Below are positions 43,622 through 53,009 of a DNA stretch of 64,000 nt, piece by piece; within the stretch, counting starts at the first letter, position 1; every line of letters begins with the position of its first letter. Origin of the DNA: Algoriphagus winogradskyi (lineage in GTDB: Bacteria > Bacteroidota > Bacteroidia > Cytophagales > Cyclobacteriaceae); contig NZ_FXUA01000008.1 of assembly GCF_900182815.1 (NCBI RefSeq), positions 176,352 through 240,351 of the forward strand, in the 5' to 3' direction. The position numbers and the translations under genes are program-made. The notes below the pieces were generated by a model. The model searched no databases and was not told where the DNA came from. It saw only the letters and a list, made by a program, of their open reading frames with translations.

Positions 43622-44811
43622 TAGATATGGAGATTAAAAATAAATCACAGCTTTCAACCAATAATTCGGTGACTAAGAAAAAGAGGAGACCTTCAATTCC
43701 TACAGAGACAAAAACAAAACTATGGCTAACCTCAGGTGGCAGATGCCAGTTTAATGGATGTAATAAGCCTCTGTGGAGAAATGATGTCACGATGGACATC
43801 ATGAATAAATCCTACATAGCCCATATTTACGCTTTTTCAGATAATGGACCAAGGTATGATGAAATCCTTTCTCCACTGCTAGAAACAGATTTCGCAAATT
43901 TGATGATGGTGTGTGATCAATGTCATCGAACCTTCGATGATAAAGATAAAGTGAATGAATATCCGGCTTCTTTTCTGATTCAGATGAAACAATCACACGA
44001 AAAAAGGATTGAACTTCTTACAGGTATTGATGTGGATAAAAAAAGCTTTATACTACTTTATGGAGCTAAAATAGGTGAGCATGATTCCCCATTAAGCTTT
44101 CCAAAGGCAGCAGAAACTATTGTTCCGAATTTTTATCCTGTTTCAGCAGAACCTCTTGACATTGGATTAAAAAATTCAGCATTTAAAGATAACAGCAAGG
44201 AGTATTGGGATTTTCAGGTTGCGAATTTGGTGCAATTGTTTAGAGAAAAAGTTTCTTATTCTAAACAGGCCGGCTCTTCCCCACATTATTCTATTTTCGC
44301 TTTAGCACCACAGCCACTCTTAATTAAACTAGGCACACTGCTTTCTGATCTTTATGAGGCGGAAGTTTATCAACTACATCGTAATCCGAAAACATGGAAA
44401 TGGCTAGAAGAGGATGTAATTGCGAAATTTAAGTTGTTTGAACCTCAGAAGGATGCAGAAAATGTGGCGCTAAACATTTCATTGTCAGCAAACATTTCAA
44501 ATGATAGAATTATAAAGGTTCTGGGAGAAAATACGGCAATCTGGACAATTACCATTGATTCGCCAGATAATGACTTCCTTCGTAATAGAAGTCAATTCCT
44601 TGAGTTTAACAAAATAATTCGTAAAGCATTTGATCAAATTAAATCGAGACATGGACAAGAAGCTATTTTGAATTTATTTCCTGCAATGCCTGTGGCACTT
44701 GCTGTAGAATTAGGCAGAGTTTGGATGCCTAAAGCAGATATGAGATTAAAAATATTCGATCAAAATAGAGAAGCAGGTGGATTTATAGAAACATTAACTA
44801 TACCAGCATGA
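43618..44811 (+). CDS. cap5: CBASS effector Cap5: HNH endonuclease with SAVED domain
   Basis: 397 residues from GTG 43618, which overlaps the previous stop; ATG 43627 is an alternative. The N-terminal HNH nuclease has zinc-type cysteines Cys43, Cys48, Cys99 and Cys102, the His69 of SYIAHIYAF and the NLMMVCDQCHRTF motif with Asn94 and His103. The C-terminal SAVED domain (about 180-397, with IFALAPQPLLIKLG and PVALAVELGRVW) binds the cyclic oligonucleotide made by the downstream CD-NTase. Known Cap5 proteins oligomerise on ligand and cut double-stranded DNA, ending infection by killing the cell. It overlaps the CD-NTase gene by 4 bases. Confidence 0.93.
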   Translation: MIDMEIKNKSQLSTNNSVTKKKRRPSIPTETKTKLWLTSGGRCQFNGCNKPLWRNDVTMDIMNKSYIAHIYAFSDNGPRYDEILSPLLETDFANLMMVCDQCHRTFDDKDKVNEYPASFLIQMKQSHEKRIELLTGIDVDKKSFILLYGAKIGEHDSPLSFPKAAETIVPNFYPVSAEPLDIGLKNSAFKDNSKEYWDFQVANLVQLFREKVSYSKQAGSSPHYSIFALAPQPLLIKLGTLLSDLYEAEVYQLHRNPKTWKWLEEDVIAKFKLFEPQKDAENVALNISLSANISNDRIIKVLGENTAIWTITIDSPDNDFLRNRSQFLEFNKIIRKAFDQIKSRHGQEAILNLFPAMPVALAVELGRVWMPKADMRLKIFDQNREAGGFIETLTIPA

Positions 44812-46043
44812 ATTTAACTAAGGAGCAAAAAGAACAATTTGAAGAGATTCTTGAAGAGGTAGGATCTTCACTTGATATAACTGAATCAGAGTACAATGCC
44901 GCTGTCCAAAGCTATGAATCTGTTGGGAGATATCTTTCAAAAGATGATTCAGATTTGGCAAAATATGAACCAACAATTCTCCCCCAAGGATCATTCTTAT
45001 TAGGGACAGTAATTAGACCAATCTGCAAAGATGACGATATTGATTTGGATCTAGTTTGTCAATTGAAAAACAAGAATTTTCACTGGACTCAAGCTGATGT
45101 GAAGAACAAAGTCGGTGATCAATTAAGAAAGCATAAAACCTTAGAGTCGTTACTTGATGAGGAAGGCAGAAGATGTTGGACTCTAAAGTACAGGGAAAAA
45201 TCACCTAATGGTGGTAAATATCATATGGATATTCTTCCGGCTATTATAAGTGAAGGATATGGAATACTTCTTGAAAAAGCATTTTCAAATCGATCCTTGG
45301 AGGAAATTGACAGCCTTTCTATTAGAATGACAGATACAGAATTGCTTAATTATCCTTCTTCAATCTATGTGGAAGAATGGCCAAAGACCAATCCTTTTGG
45401 ATATGCTAGTTGGTTTTTTCAGCAGGCTGAAATAGGCCTTGAAAAAAGCTTTAGCCTCCGAGAATCGATAAAGCCTGTCCCAAAATACCAGAAAGAAAAG
45501 CTACCTCTTCAGAGGGCTGTTCAAATTTTGAAACGTCATAGGGATATGATATTCAATGGAGATGAAGATAAGCCAATCTCAATTATTATTACAACCTTAG
45601 CAGCTAGAGCATATCGGAAAGAGTCTGATGTAGTCGGCGCGTTATTTGGAATAGTGAATCGGATGGAAGACTTTGTAGAAACCAAAGAAGATCCAGTTTC
45701 TGGTGAATTTTACAAATCAATACCTAATCCTGTAAACCTTGGAGAAAATTTTGCGGATAGATGGCGTGGAAACTCCATTAAAGAGGATAATTTTTACAAA
45801 TGGCTAAAAAAGCTGAAGAAAGATTTGGCTGAATTTGTTGAAAATAGAGGGGTAAATCTTCAAAATTCCTTATCGGATTCATTAGGAAAAGGAGTGATTT
45901 CTGAGGCATTTACCAAAATTGGTGTTCGGAAGCGAATGCTGACTGAATCAGGTTTAAATCGGTTTGACTCAAAAATCGGAATAAGTACTTCTGGGGTTAG
46001 TTTTCTCAAATCTCATAATTTTTATGGAAATGCAGAAGAGTAA
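44808..46043 (+). CDS. CBASS cyclic-oligonucleotide synthase (CD-NTase)
   Basis: 411 residues of the cGAS/DncV-like nucleotidyltransferase family. The active site has the GS motif at residues 61-62 (LPQGSFLLGT), the metal-binding acids in DDIDLDLV (Asp79 and Asp81) and a third acid Asp141 in KYHMDILPAI. It makes the cyclic di- or trinucleotide that switches on the Cap5-type effector. The clade (G or D are likely from the pairing with Cap5) cannot be set by eye. The last residues are NAEE, not the Gly or Ala tail known from some E2-conjugated CD-NTases. The E2-like gene starts 20 bases before its end. Confidence 0.93.
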   Translation: MNLTKEQKEQFEEILEEVGSSLDITESEYNAAVQSYESVGRYLSKDDSDLAKYEPTILPQGSFLLGTVIRPICKDDDIDLDLVCQLKNKNFHWTQADVKNKVGDQLRKHKTLESLLDEEGRRCWTLKYREKSPNGGKYHMDILPAIISEGYGILLEKAFSNRSLEEIDSLSIRMTDTELLNYPSSIYVEEWPKTNPFGYASWFFQQAEIGLEKSFSLRESIKPVPKYQKEKLPLQRAVQILKRHRDMIFNGDEDKPISIIITTLAARAYRKESDVVGALFGIVNRMEDFVETKEDPVSGEFYKSIPNPVNLGENFADRWRGNSIKEDNFYKWLKKLKKDLAEFVENRGVNLQNSLSDSLGKGVISEAFTKIGVRKRMLTESGLNRFDSKIGISTSGVSFLKSHNFYGNAEE

Positions 46044-46497
46044 CTTCATAAGCGTAGGAGCACAGGCATTAAATCTAAGAAAAAAGTTTCCTTCAGGTGA
46101 GATTACTACCGATAAGGATCAATCACTTATTTGGAAGGGGACTTTGACCCCTTCACCTTTGAGTGAGTTCTATGATATAAAACTTAAGTTTCATAGAAAT
46201 GAAGGAGTCGATGTTTGGGTTACTAACCCTCTTCCTTTGCTTTTAGCTCCTAACAAAACTAAACTGCCTCATGTTTACGACCACAAACATCAAGAACTAT
46301 GTTTATATTTCCCAGATGGGAAAGAGTGGAATCAAAGAAAGTTATTGAGTGAAACTATTTTGCCTTGGACCATTGAGTGGTTATATCATTACGAAATATG
46401 GGCGCTTACTGGAGCTTGGACTGGTGGTGGTTTGCATCCAAAAAAGAAAAAGCCAAAAAATAACTTTGATATTCGAAAGGTCTTTAAAAATAGGTGA
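46024..46497 (+). CDS. CBASS E2-like protein (stand-alone, type II-short)
   Basis: 157 residues from ATG 46024 (second ATG 46030). It has the bacterial E2 pattern: strands leading to KLPHVYDHKHQELCLYFPDG with candidate catalytic Cys93, then ETILPWTIEWLYHYEIWALT and the TGAWTGGGLHP motif. In type II-short CBASS a lone E2 protein, with no E1 or Cap3 peptidase, acts on the CD-NTase and raises its activity. No E1 or JAB gene is nearby, in line with that class. The basic tail (HPKKKKPKN) is notable. Overlap of 20 bases with the CD-NTase gene shows tight coupling. Confidence 0.88.
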   Translation: MEMQKSNFISVGAQALNLRKKFPSGEITTDKDQSLIWKGTLTPSPLSEFYDIKLKFHRNEGVDVWVTNPLPLLLAPNKTKLPHVYDHKHQELCLYFPDGKEWNQRKLLSETILPWTIEWLYHYEIWALTGAWTGGGLHPKKKKPKNNFDIRKVFKNR

Positions 46498-46568
46498 TCT
46501 GTGTAGCATTAGGGGAGTGTTAGCCGAACTCTGTCCTTCCCTTCCATTGGACCACAATTCCTTTAAGT

Positions 46569-46955
46569 TTATTTCTGGTTTTGATTTTTAGTCTCTACTG
46601 CCACTACCTCAAGCATTTTATATTCAAATTTATTTTTAGAGAGTTCACCATTCTTTTTTAACAGAGGAACTTTTTCGAGTATCACCCTAACTAAATCCTT
46701 TGTTGCAATTCCTTTTGGGAGAACTTCGCCAACATTTTTGAAACCTAATGCTTTAGCAATCAGAGGTAAATGACGAATATTGTATTTGGCACTGTTGCCA
46801 AACATTTCAACTTTTCCCACAAATCCAGATGCTAAACCCATTTTTTGACTTAACTCCACTTGTGTCATGCCTATATCCTCTCTGAGTTCTTTTACGTGAA
46901 GAATCAGCCGAAAATCCATCTCAGACATTTCTTGTTCAACAATTATACTTGGCAT
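46569..46955 (-). CDS. XRE-family helix-turn-helix regulator
   Basis: 128 residues; start may be the given ATG at 46955 or internal Met13 at 46919 (MDFRLILHVKELREDIGMTQ). HTH helices are in MTQVELSQKMGLASGFVGKV. The C-terminal half is basic with no known domain. It is convergent to the CBASS operon, 71 bases from the end of the E2-like gene, and may control the operon or the RNA gene at its back. The TGACA/TGTCA array at 42402-42482 is a candidate target, by inference only. Confidence 0.85.
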   Translation of the reverse strand: MPSIIVEQEMSEMDFRLILHVKELREDIGMTQVELSQKMGLASGFVGKVEMFGNSAKYNIRHLPLIAKALGFKNVGEVLPKGIATKDLVRVILEKVPLLKKNGELSKNKFEYKMLEVVAVETKNQNQK

Positions 46956-47051
46956 TGAAGTTTTTTATACCAAGGGACATTAAAATCAATATAAAGTCAC
47001 CTCCATATATGGAAGTGTAAAATAAATGCTTATATTTAAAGCAGTTAAAAT

Positions 47052-47295
47052 ATAAGCGGTATCTATGCCGCACCGAGTATTACGATTCTCTCGTACAAAA
47101 ACCGCCAGTATTGACCACGAGAGGATGTGATGACTCGCCCTGTTCTGGACTTAAAGTATCTTTTGATATCTTTGAGTGCAGTAGGGCGGGCTTTGCATCA
47201 GTCTTTAGTGGTCAACTTTCCGAAAGGATGCGGGTTACCTGGCGGTTTCCTGTACTAAAGCAGTAAAGCTCGCCCTATTTTATGGCGATTTTTAC
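47052..47295 (+). ncRNA. Strongly structured putative ncRNA (6S-like layout)
   Basis: Nested complementary segments give a long rod: ACCGCCAG (47101-47108) with CTGGCGGT (47239-47246), extended by GTAC/GTAC (47093 and 47252); TTGACCAC (47111-47118) with GTGGTCAA (47208-47215); TGATG with CATCA (47128 and 47196) and CGCCCT with AGGGCG (47136 and 47183); and an apical hairpin 47145-47181 with a TTTT loop. A 3'-side mini-hairpin CTTTCCGAAAGG and the string GGGTTAC (47233-47239) are also present. A 5' hairpin lies at 47056-47071, and a terminator ends it. The rod with a 3'-side hairpin recalls 6S RNA (ssrS), which is the leading but unproven identity. No protein fits here. Confidence 0.55.
47269..47293 (+). 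terminator. Rho-independent terminator of the structured RNA
   Basis: CTCGCC (47269-47274) pairs with GGCGA (47284-47288) around a TATTTTAT-rich loop, followed by TTTTT (47289-47293). It directly follows the rod-shaped RNA and supports a separate transcript. Confidence 0.6.
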
Positions 47296-48001
47296 AATAG
47301 AGACTCGTTTTACCATTTTTCATTTCTAATGAAAACGAGCATGAGTAATTTACTTCCTTTTATGTTGCAGACAGTATCCTGTAGGATCCACAGGATGGAA
47401 GGGTATGCTTTGTTGGTAAGCGGGTCAGTTTGTTCTCTACCTATTACACATTATCTATTACCAGTGGAACTCGGCATCACCGCGGTAGATCGCCTCTTTC
47501 CTCTTAAGCCCAAGAATCCGATTTAGGATTTGTTTTTTCGCCGTGAAAGGGGAGGTGCACAGCCCTGAGCAGATCGGTTACTACATAATACATCTTATTA
47601 TTCATTTTGCTTGTTGCTCGGTGGGAGCGAGGTGGGATTGCTTTGTCTGTATTTGAGTACCAAGTACAAAGCCTCCCCGCCTCAGGAGGGTATCAAGTAG
47701 CTAAAGTCAGAGATTGGAGATTGGAGAAAAGAGATTAGGGTTTAGAGTCTCTATGTGGCAGAGGTAAGCACAATTAGATTGCTTCGTCCTTCGTCCTCGC
47801 AATGACGTTTTTCCTAAACTTCGGTTTTAAGACTTCTGACTTGAGCTTTCAGACTTCCCTTCTGGACACTGAGACTGCCTACTGCGACTGCTCACTGACC
47901 ACTGACTGCTGTTGACCGTGGTCTGTCGACTGTGGACTCACTTCCGTCTTCGAACATTGGTCATCGGTCACCGGACATTCAGCAATACAAACAAAAAGCT
48001 C
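47296..48001. other. Intergenic region of degenerate short repeats
   Basis: About 700 bases. From 47700 on it is made of low-complexity words such as GATTGGAGATTGG, ACTGACCACTGACTG and GACTGTGGACTC, typical filler between Bacteroidota genes. The short plus-strand frame 47329-47526 looks spurious. The promoter of the TlpA-like gene must lie here, but no consensus box is seen. Confidence 0.5.
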
Positions 48002-49660
48002 ATGAAAAAAACACTACTCATCTGCTTACTGGGATACCTATGTCTTCCCACAAGCACCACCACAGCACAGGTTGCTGATTCACCTCCGGAGACTGATTTG
48101 GTTGATTACTCCGGCATTCCAGGGCAGGAGGGCGCAAGCTCTTCTGCTCGCTTGGAAGGGATGCTCTATCTGGAAATACCTGCTGCCAGCGGGATCGATA
48201 CCCTGGTATTGACGTATTGGGAAAAAATGCTTAGCAGCTCGCCTGCCATTTCTCCCGGACATTCCATTCCCTTGGTAGGACACAAGGGGACATTCTTTGA
48301 AGGAAGTGGGAATATGACAGTTTTCACCTGCTATCTTCCAGAAGAAGTAGATGAGGGGTACTTTTCCCTGTCTGACGGGAAGGTAGATTTGATCCGGAAC
48401 TGGAATTTTAAGGGCTTGGACAGGGTAAGGATCCGGTTTGAGCAGAGCTCAGGATTACTGCTTTTCGGAGGTCCCCAGGCTGACTTCTACCGTACCCAGT
48501 ATTATTTGGATCAGGCAGTTGCCGAATCCAAGTTTAATTCCGATCCCCTCCTGCTTGCAGGTACAAGCCTAGGATTATTTGAGAATTCCAGTTCAGGGGA
48601 GCGTTACAGACGTGCCTTGCAGAAACCTGACGACCTGTATGTCAAGCTTAAGGTGCTGGTTCCTGTTGAAACAGGTTGGGAATACCTCAAGGAATATTTA
48701 AGTATTCCTGTTACCCAAAATCCAGCTTGGAAGGTTGTACAGCGTTTTAAGGATGTTCTTACTGCTACAGAATACCAGCTTCTGGAAGCCAGAGTAGTTG
48801 GAACGATGTTGAAGCAGGGAGTAAACCGGGCTGAATTCGCATTGGATCATTTAAAGGAATCACCGGCAAAGCAAGCTGAACTTCTGGGTTGGGCTGCAGA
48901 TCTACATATGGAGACCTTGGGGGCTTCACATCCCTTATTGATTGAAGGGGCGGTAGGTCTGGCACTGGTTGAAGCTAAAATCAAAAAGGAGGACTTTTTC
49001 GGGGTGGTGGATACTTATCCAGCACGTATGAAGGACCCGATGATAGGTAACTACGTGCTAGGCAATTACAATAAGTTTGGTGATAACCTGTCCACAACAC
49101 TCGATAGCAGCATCGCTTTTATTGAGACATCCTGGATCAAGGAGCAGTTGATCTCTCTTAAGGAAGTTCAGTTGGGCGGTTTTCTTTCAAGGGGGCTATA
49201 CGACGAGCGGGGAGAGTCAGTAGACCTTACTGATTATAGCGGTAAGACCTTGCTGATCCATTACTGGATTTCCGGATGTAAATTTTGTATCGATGACTAT
49301 CAGACCGTTCTGACTCCCCTGAAAGGGCTGCTAGCTGAGGAGTCAGGTTTTTCGGATGCCTCCGACATAATACTGGTCACCATCAATGCCGATTCCGGGG
49401 AGGACAGCTGGCGTAATAGTCTTCGCACTGGCAAGTACACATCCGATCAGTTTTTAAACCTGAAGGCAGTAGCAGACAGTGAGGTGCTTTCCCGCTATGG
49501 GATAGAGGCATATCCACAAAAAATGATTGTAGGTCCGGATTCCAAGGTCCGCTTTCAGAGCCTGCATCGACTGTCACCCGGGCAGCTTCATGAGATGCTG
49601 GACAGCATACAAGCTGAATACGCCAATCAATCTATCACTTTACATCACACACAGCCATGA
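48002..49660 (+). CDS. Secreted thioredoxin-like (TlpA-family) protein
   Basis: 552 residues from ATG 48002, which gives a clean signal peptide (MKKTLLICLLGYLCLPTSTT, cut near TAQ); the open frame starts earlier at 47912, in repeat DNA. The long N-terminal part has no family I know. The last 140 residues are a thioredoxin fold with the redox motif in HYWISGCKFCIDDY (CKFC) and a cis-Pro near EAYPQKMIVG. Such proteins are common beside SusC/SusD pairs. It overlaps the SusC gene by 4 bases. Likely periplasmic, reducing a partner or the imported substrate. Confidence 0.85.
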   Translation: MKKTLLICLLGYLCLPTSTTTAQVADSPPETDLVDYSGIPGQEGASSSARLEGMLYLEIPAASGIDTLVLTYWEKMLSSSPAISPGHSIPLVGHKGTFFEGSGNMTVFTCYLPEEVDEGYFSLSDGKVDLIRNWNFKGLDRVRIRFEQSSGLLLFGGPQADFYRTQYYLDQAVAESKFNSDPLLLAGTSLGLFENSSSGERYRRALQKPDDLYVKLKVLVPVETGWEYLKEYLSIPVTQNPAWKVVQRFKDVLTATEYQLLEARVVGTMLKQGVNRAEFALDHLKESPAKQAELLGWAADLHMETLGASHPLLIEGAVGLALVEAKIKKEDFFGVVDTYPARMKDPMIGNYVLGNYNKFGDNLSTTLDSSIAFIETSWIKEQLISLKEVQLGGFLSRGLYDERGESVDLTDYSGKTLLIHYWISGCKFCIDDYQTVLTPLKGLLAEESGFSDASDIILVTINADSGEDSWRNSLRTGKYTSDQFLNLKAVADSEVLSRYGIEAYPQKMIVGPDSKVRFQSLHRLSPGQLHEMLDSIQAEYANQSITLHHTQP

Positions 49661-52600
49661 AATACATTAGTATGATTTTACTGGTCTTCGCTATTTTCAT
49701 AGGAAAAAGTCAGGCCTATCAACAAACACTAGCTACGCTCCGCGGTACAGTGACCGACAGGGATGGACTTTCCCTGCCCGGTGCACTGATCTATTTACAG
49801 GATACCCAGTACCGGACCATTACCAATGAGGAAGGGGAATTTGAGCTTGAGGTTGCTGGGGTTGACTATACCTTGGTTGTATCCTACATAGGGATGAAAA
49901 CCAAGGAAATGGAAATTACACTTCCGTTATCTGAGCCCTTGCTTATACGCTTGACTTCGTCCGAGACAGAGCTCAATACAGTAGAAATTGTCTCCACGGG
50001 GTATCAATCCTTGCCCAAGGAGCGTGCGACAGGTTCTTTTTCCTATTTGGACAGCCAGCTCGTCCAGCGAAGGGTGAGTACCTCGGTGCTGGACCGCCTG
50101 GAAGATGTGACACCGGGACTCATTTTTAACCGGGGGAAACAGGCTGTCAATGAACCGGTTACCATCCGGGGCCGCAGCACGATATTTTCTGATACCTCAC
50201 CATTGATTATTGTCGATAATTTCCCCTATGACGGACCTTTGGAAAATATCAACCCCAATGATGTGGCCTCCATTACGGTGTTGAAGGATGCGGCGGCTGC
50301 CTCTATCTGGGGAGCTAGGGCAGGAAATGGGGTGATCGTAATTACAACAGTGAAAGGAGCCAAAGGTCAGCCCTTAAAAGTCAGCTTCAATACCAATGTC
50401 ACCCTGACCGCACCACGGGACCTCTATTATGTACCTCAAATGTCCATACCCGAATTTATTGGAATTGAGGAGCAGCTGTTTTCCAGCAACTTCTACCGTA
50501 GTCTGGAAAGAAACTCGAATAAACCCAGTCTTTCTCCAACGGTAGAAACCCTGATTGCAGAACGCGACGGGCTGCTCACAGGGGAGCAGGCAGATCAACT
50601 GCTTGAACTTTACAGGCAAGCCGATCTCCGAAATGATGTAAATGAGTATTACTTGCAGTCTGGAATCAGCCAGCAGTATTCGCTTTCCTTGTCAGGAGGA
50701 AGTGATTCCCATGCTTACCAGGTATCGCTTGGATACGATCAGATTCGGTCAGGCATTGTAGGTAACAGTAACAACCGTTGGACCTTGGCGATGGGTGATG
50801 AATGGCAAACTCTTTCGGATAAATTGAAGGTGGGTATTTCATTGAATATCTCAAATCAGAACTCTTTGGTAGGTACTGAAATTCCGGGCGGATATGCCTA
50901 CGACAGGCTTGCTGACGAGCAGGGCAACCCACTCCCTATTGCCAAGTTTTACAGTACCAGATTTATAAATTCAGTCTCTGAGCTGGGCTTGCTGGATTGG
51001 GAATACCGGCCCTTAAATGAGATTGGACAGTTGGATCACCGTACGCAAGCCTATGATATCCGGGTGAGTCCTTCAATTCAGTATTCTATTACCCCTGAAC
51101 TGAAACTGGGGGTATTCTACCAATACTGGAAGAACATTAATTCTACCAGGGACCGGGATCCACTTTCGCTTTTTGCCACACGGGATTTAATCAACAAATA
51201 TAGCCAGGTCGGCGACGATGGAAATTACACCTATCCGCTACCCCAAGGGGAAGTGTTGAACCTGGGGCAATCAGATACCTATTCCCATACCTTCCGCCCC
51301 CAACTGAGCTTTGTAAAGGACTGGGAAGACACACACTTTCTCAATGCAATTGCTGGAATGGAGATCCGTGATCTTCAGGGACTGAACAGCTCAACTGCAT
51401 ATTATGGCTATCGTGACGATACTGGCATCAGTTTACCTGTGGATTTGGTGAGTCGTTTTCCATTGTTTTATAATCCAGGCCAGCAGGCGAGCATTCCCTC
51501 AGAAGATTCACATGGTGGGAGAGTGGACCGTTTTATTTCCTATTACGCCAATGTAGGCTATGACTTGAAGCACAGGTATTTTCTTACCCTAAGTGCCAGA
51601 AAGGACCAGGCCAATATATTCGGGGTAGAGTCCAATAAAAGAGGGGTTCCGCTTTGGTCAATGGGTGCTGGCTGGATTTTATCCGATGAGAAATTTGCGG
51701 ACTTCCCTAAGATGCCTTTCCTAAAGCTAAGGGCCACTTACGGAGTGAGCGGAAATGTTGATAAAAGTCTTTCATCAGCTGTTACAGCCAGGTACATTAC
51801 CTTTCTTCCCTGGGATATTTTACCCCAGTTGACCGCTTCAGGAATAGTAAATCCTCCCAATCCAGGATTAAGCTGGGAAAAGATTCAGACCACAAATCTT
51901 GCATTGGATGTGGAAACCCAAAATGGTTTTCTCGCAGGCTCCATTGAATACTACATCAAGGATTCTCGCGATCTGCTGGGGGACTATTCAGTGGAAGCTG
52001 CTACGGGAAACACCAACTTTACCGGGAATTTCGCTGCAAGCCGGATCAATGGCGCGGACCTTTCATTGGCAGTCAGATGGTTTAGAAATGATTTTCAATG
52101 GACCAGTAATTTGTTCTACAGCGGAGTAAATGAAAAAGTGACGGACTTTGAAAAACTACCCACGGTTAGCAATTTGTTGGCTATGGCAAATACCAGTATG
52201 CCTTATCCTTATGCAGGTCGTCCGCTGTATGGTATTTACAGTTACAAATGGGCGGGATTGGATCCTGATACGGGTGATCCCCTAGGATTCGTGGACGGAG
52301 AAGCTAGTAATGATTACCTGGCGATTTCCAGGGAATCAACTATAGAAAACCTGCAATACCATGGGCCAGCAAGGCCTACCAGTTTTGGGGCATTCAGAAA
52401 TGATTTTGGGTACAAAGGTTTCGCATTATCGGTGAATATTTCATATCGCTTTGGGTACTACTATTCCCGGGAATCAATCAATTATTATACCCTTCTGAGA
52501 GGAACCATAGGACATGGGGATTACGACCGCAGGTGGCAGCAACCCGGAGATGAGGAATGGACTCAGGTGCCATCACTCCCAGCTTCATCTGATACTAGAA

Positions 52601-52851
52601 GAAACAACTTCTATATGAATTCCGGAGCCTTGGTGGAGAAAGGCGACCATATTCGATTGAATGATGTGCGATTTTCATATACGCTAAGCAGTGCAAGGAT
52701 GCCTAGGCTTCCCTTTCACTCGGCTGAGTTTTACTCCTACGCCAGCAATCTTGGTATCCTGTGGAAGGCTTCCGATGATGCACTTGATCCTGACTTTCAG
52801 ACCTCCCGGCCCTTACGATCTTTTGCACTTGGGATGAGGCTTGACTTTTAG
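49657..52851 (+). CDS. SusC/RagA-family TonB-linked outer-membrane transporter
   Basis: 1064 residues. Signal peptide (1-20), a carboxypeptidase-like domain (LRGTVTDRDGLSLPGALIYL) at 27-105, the TonB plug with TPGLIFNRGKQAVNEPVTIRG and IVDNFPYDGPLENINPNDVA, and a large beta barrel with aromatic C-terminus ending LRSFALGMRLDF. The family imports oligosaccharides, peptides or other large ligands with a SusD lid and TonB energy. The ligand is not clear; there are no glycoside hydrolases near, which speaks against a plain polysaccharide locus. Confidence 0.93.
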   Translation: MKYISMILLVFAIFIGKSQAYQQTLATLRGTVTDRDGLSLPGALIYLQDTQYRTITNEEGEFELEVAGVDYTLVVSYIGMKTKEMEITLPLSEPLLIRLTSSETELNTVEIVSTGYQSLPKERATGSFSYLDSQLVQRRVSTSVLDRLEDVTPGLIFNRGKQAVNEPVTIRGRSTIFSDTSPLIIVDNFPYDGPLENINPNDVASITVLKDAAAASIWGARAGNGVIVITTVKGAKGQPLKVSFNTNVTLTAPRDLYYVPQMSIPEFIGIEEQLFSSNFYRSLERNSNKPSLSPTVETLIAERDGLLTGEQADQLLELYRQADLRNDVNEYYLQSGISQQYSLSLSGGSDSHAYQVSLGYDQIRSGIVGNSNNRWTLAMGDEWQTLSDKLKVGISLNISNQNSLVGTEIPGGYAYDRLADEQGNPLPIAKFYSTRFINSVSELGLLDWEYRPLNEIGQLDHRTQAYDIRVSPSIQYSITPELKLGVFYQYWKNINSTRDRDPLSLFATRDLINKYSQVGDDGNYTYPLPQGEVLNLGQSDTYSHTFRPQLSFVKDWEDTHFLNAIAGMEIRDLQGLNSSTAYYGYRDDTGISLPVDLVSRFPLFYNPGQQASIPSEDSHGGRVDRFISYYANVGYDLKHRYFLTLSARKDQANIFGVESNKRGVPLWSMGAGWILSDEKFADFPKMPFLKLRATYGVSGNVDKSLSSAVTARYITFLPWDILPQLTASGIVNPPNPGLSWEKIQTTNLALDVETQNGFLAGSIEYYIKDSRDLLGDYSVEAATGNTNFTGNFAASRINGADLSLAVRWFRNDFQWTSNLFYSGVNEKVTDFEKLPTVSNLLAMANTSMPYPYAGRPLYGIYSYKWAGLDPDTGDPLGFVDGEASNDYLAISRESTIENLQYHGPARPTSFGAFRNDFGYKGFALSVNISYRFGYYYSRESINYYTLLRGTIGHGDYDRRWQQPGDEEWTQVPSLPASSDTRRNNFYMNSGALVEKGDHIRLNDVRFSYTLSSARMPRLPFHSAEFYSYASNLGILWKASDDALDPDFQTSRPLRSFALGMRLDF

Positions 52852-52880
52852 GTGATCAATAAATAAGAATACGGGCTGGG

Positions 52881-53009
52881 ATATGGCCAATAAAAATCAA
52901 ATTATAAACACATGAAATCGAGCATGACTAAAAAGTCACACACTGGCATGATTATAATCGCTGCGAGATTCCATATGGCCTTTAAAAGACAAATTATAAT
53001 CATATGAAA
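52881..53009 (+). promoter_or_regulatory. Duplicated leader before the SusD gene, with possible 31-aa ORF
   Basis: A 37-base unit starting ATATGGCC and ending ATGAAA occurs at 52881-52917 and again at 52973-53009 (31 of 37 identical). Between them an ATG at 52912 opens a 31-codon frame (MKSSMTKKSHTGMIIIAARF) that stops at 53007, overlapping the SusD start codon, so it could couple translation. Blocks ATGAAATCGA, ATGATTA and GATTCCAT of this leader return before the LytS kinase at 57720-57810 with almost the same spacing. Confidence 0.5.

Noticed and set aside
47052..47295. Retron msr-msd or integron attC site as explanation of the hairpins
   Set aside because: No reverse transcriptase or integrase gene is next to it, and a standard terminator follows, which fits a plain transcribed RNA better.
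47329..47526. 65-codon frame after the structured RNA
   Set aside because: Low-quality composition, no homologue-like motif, and located in repeat-like filler.
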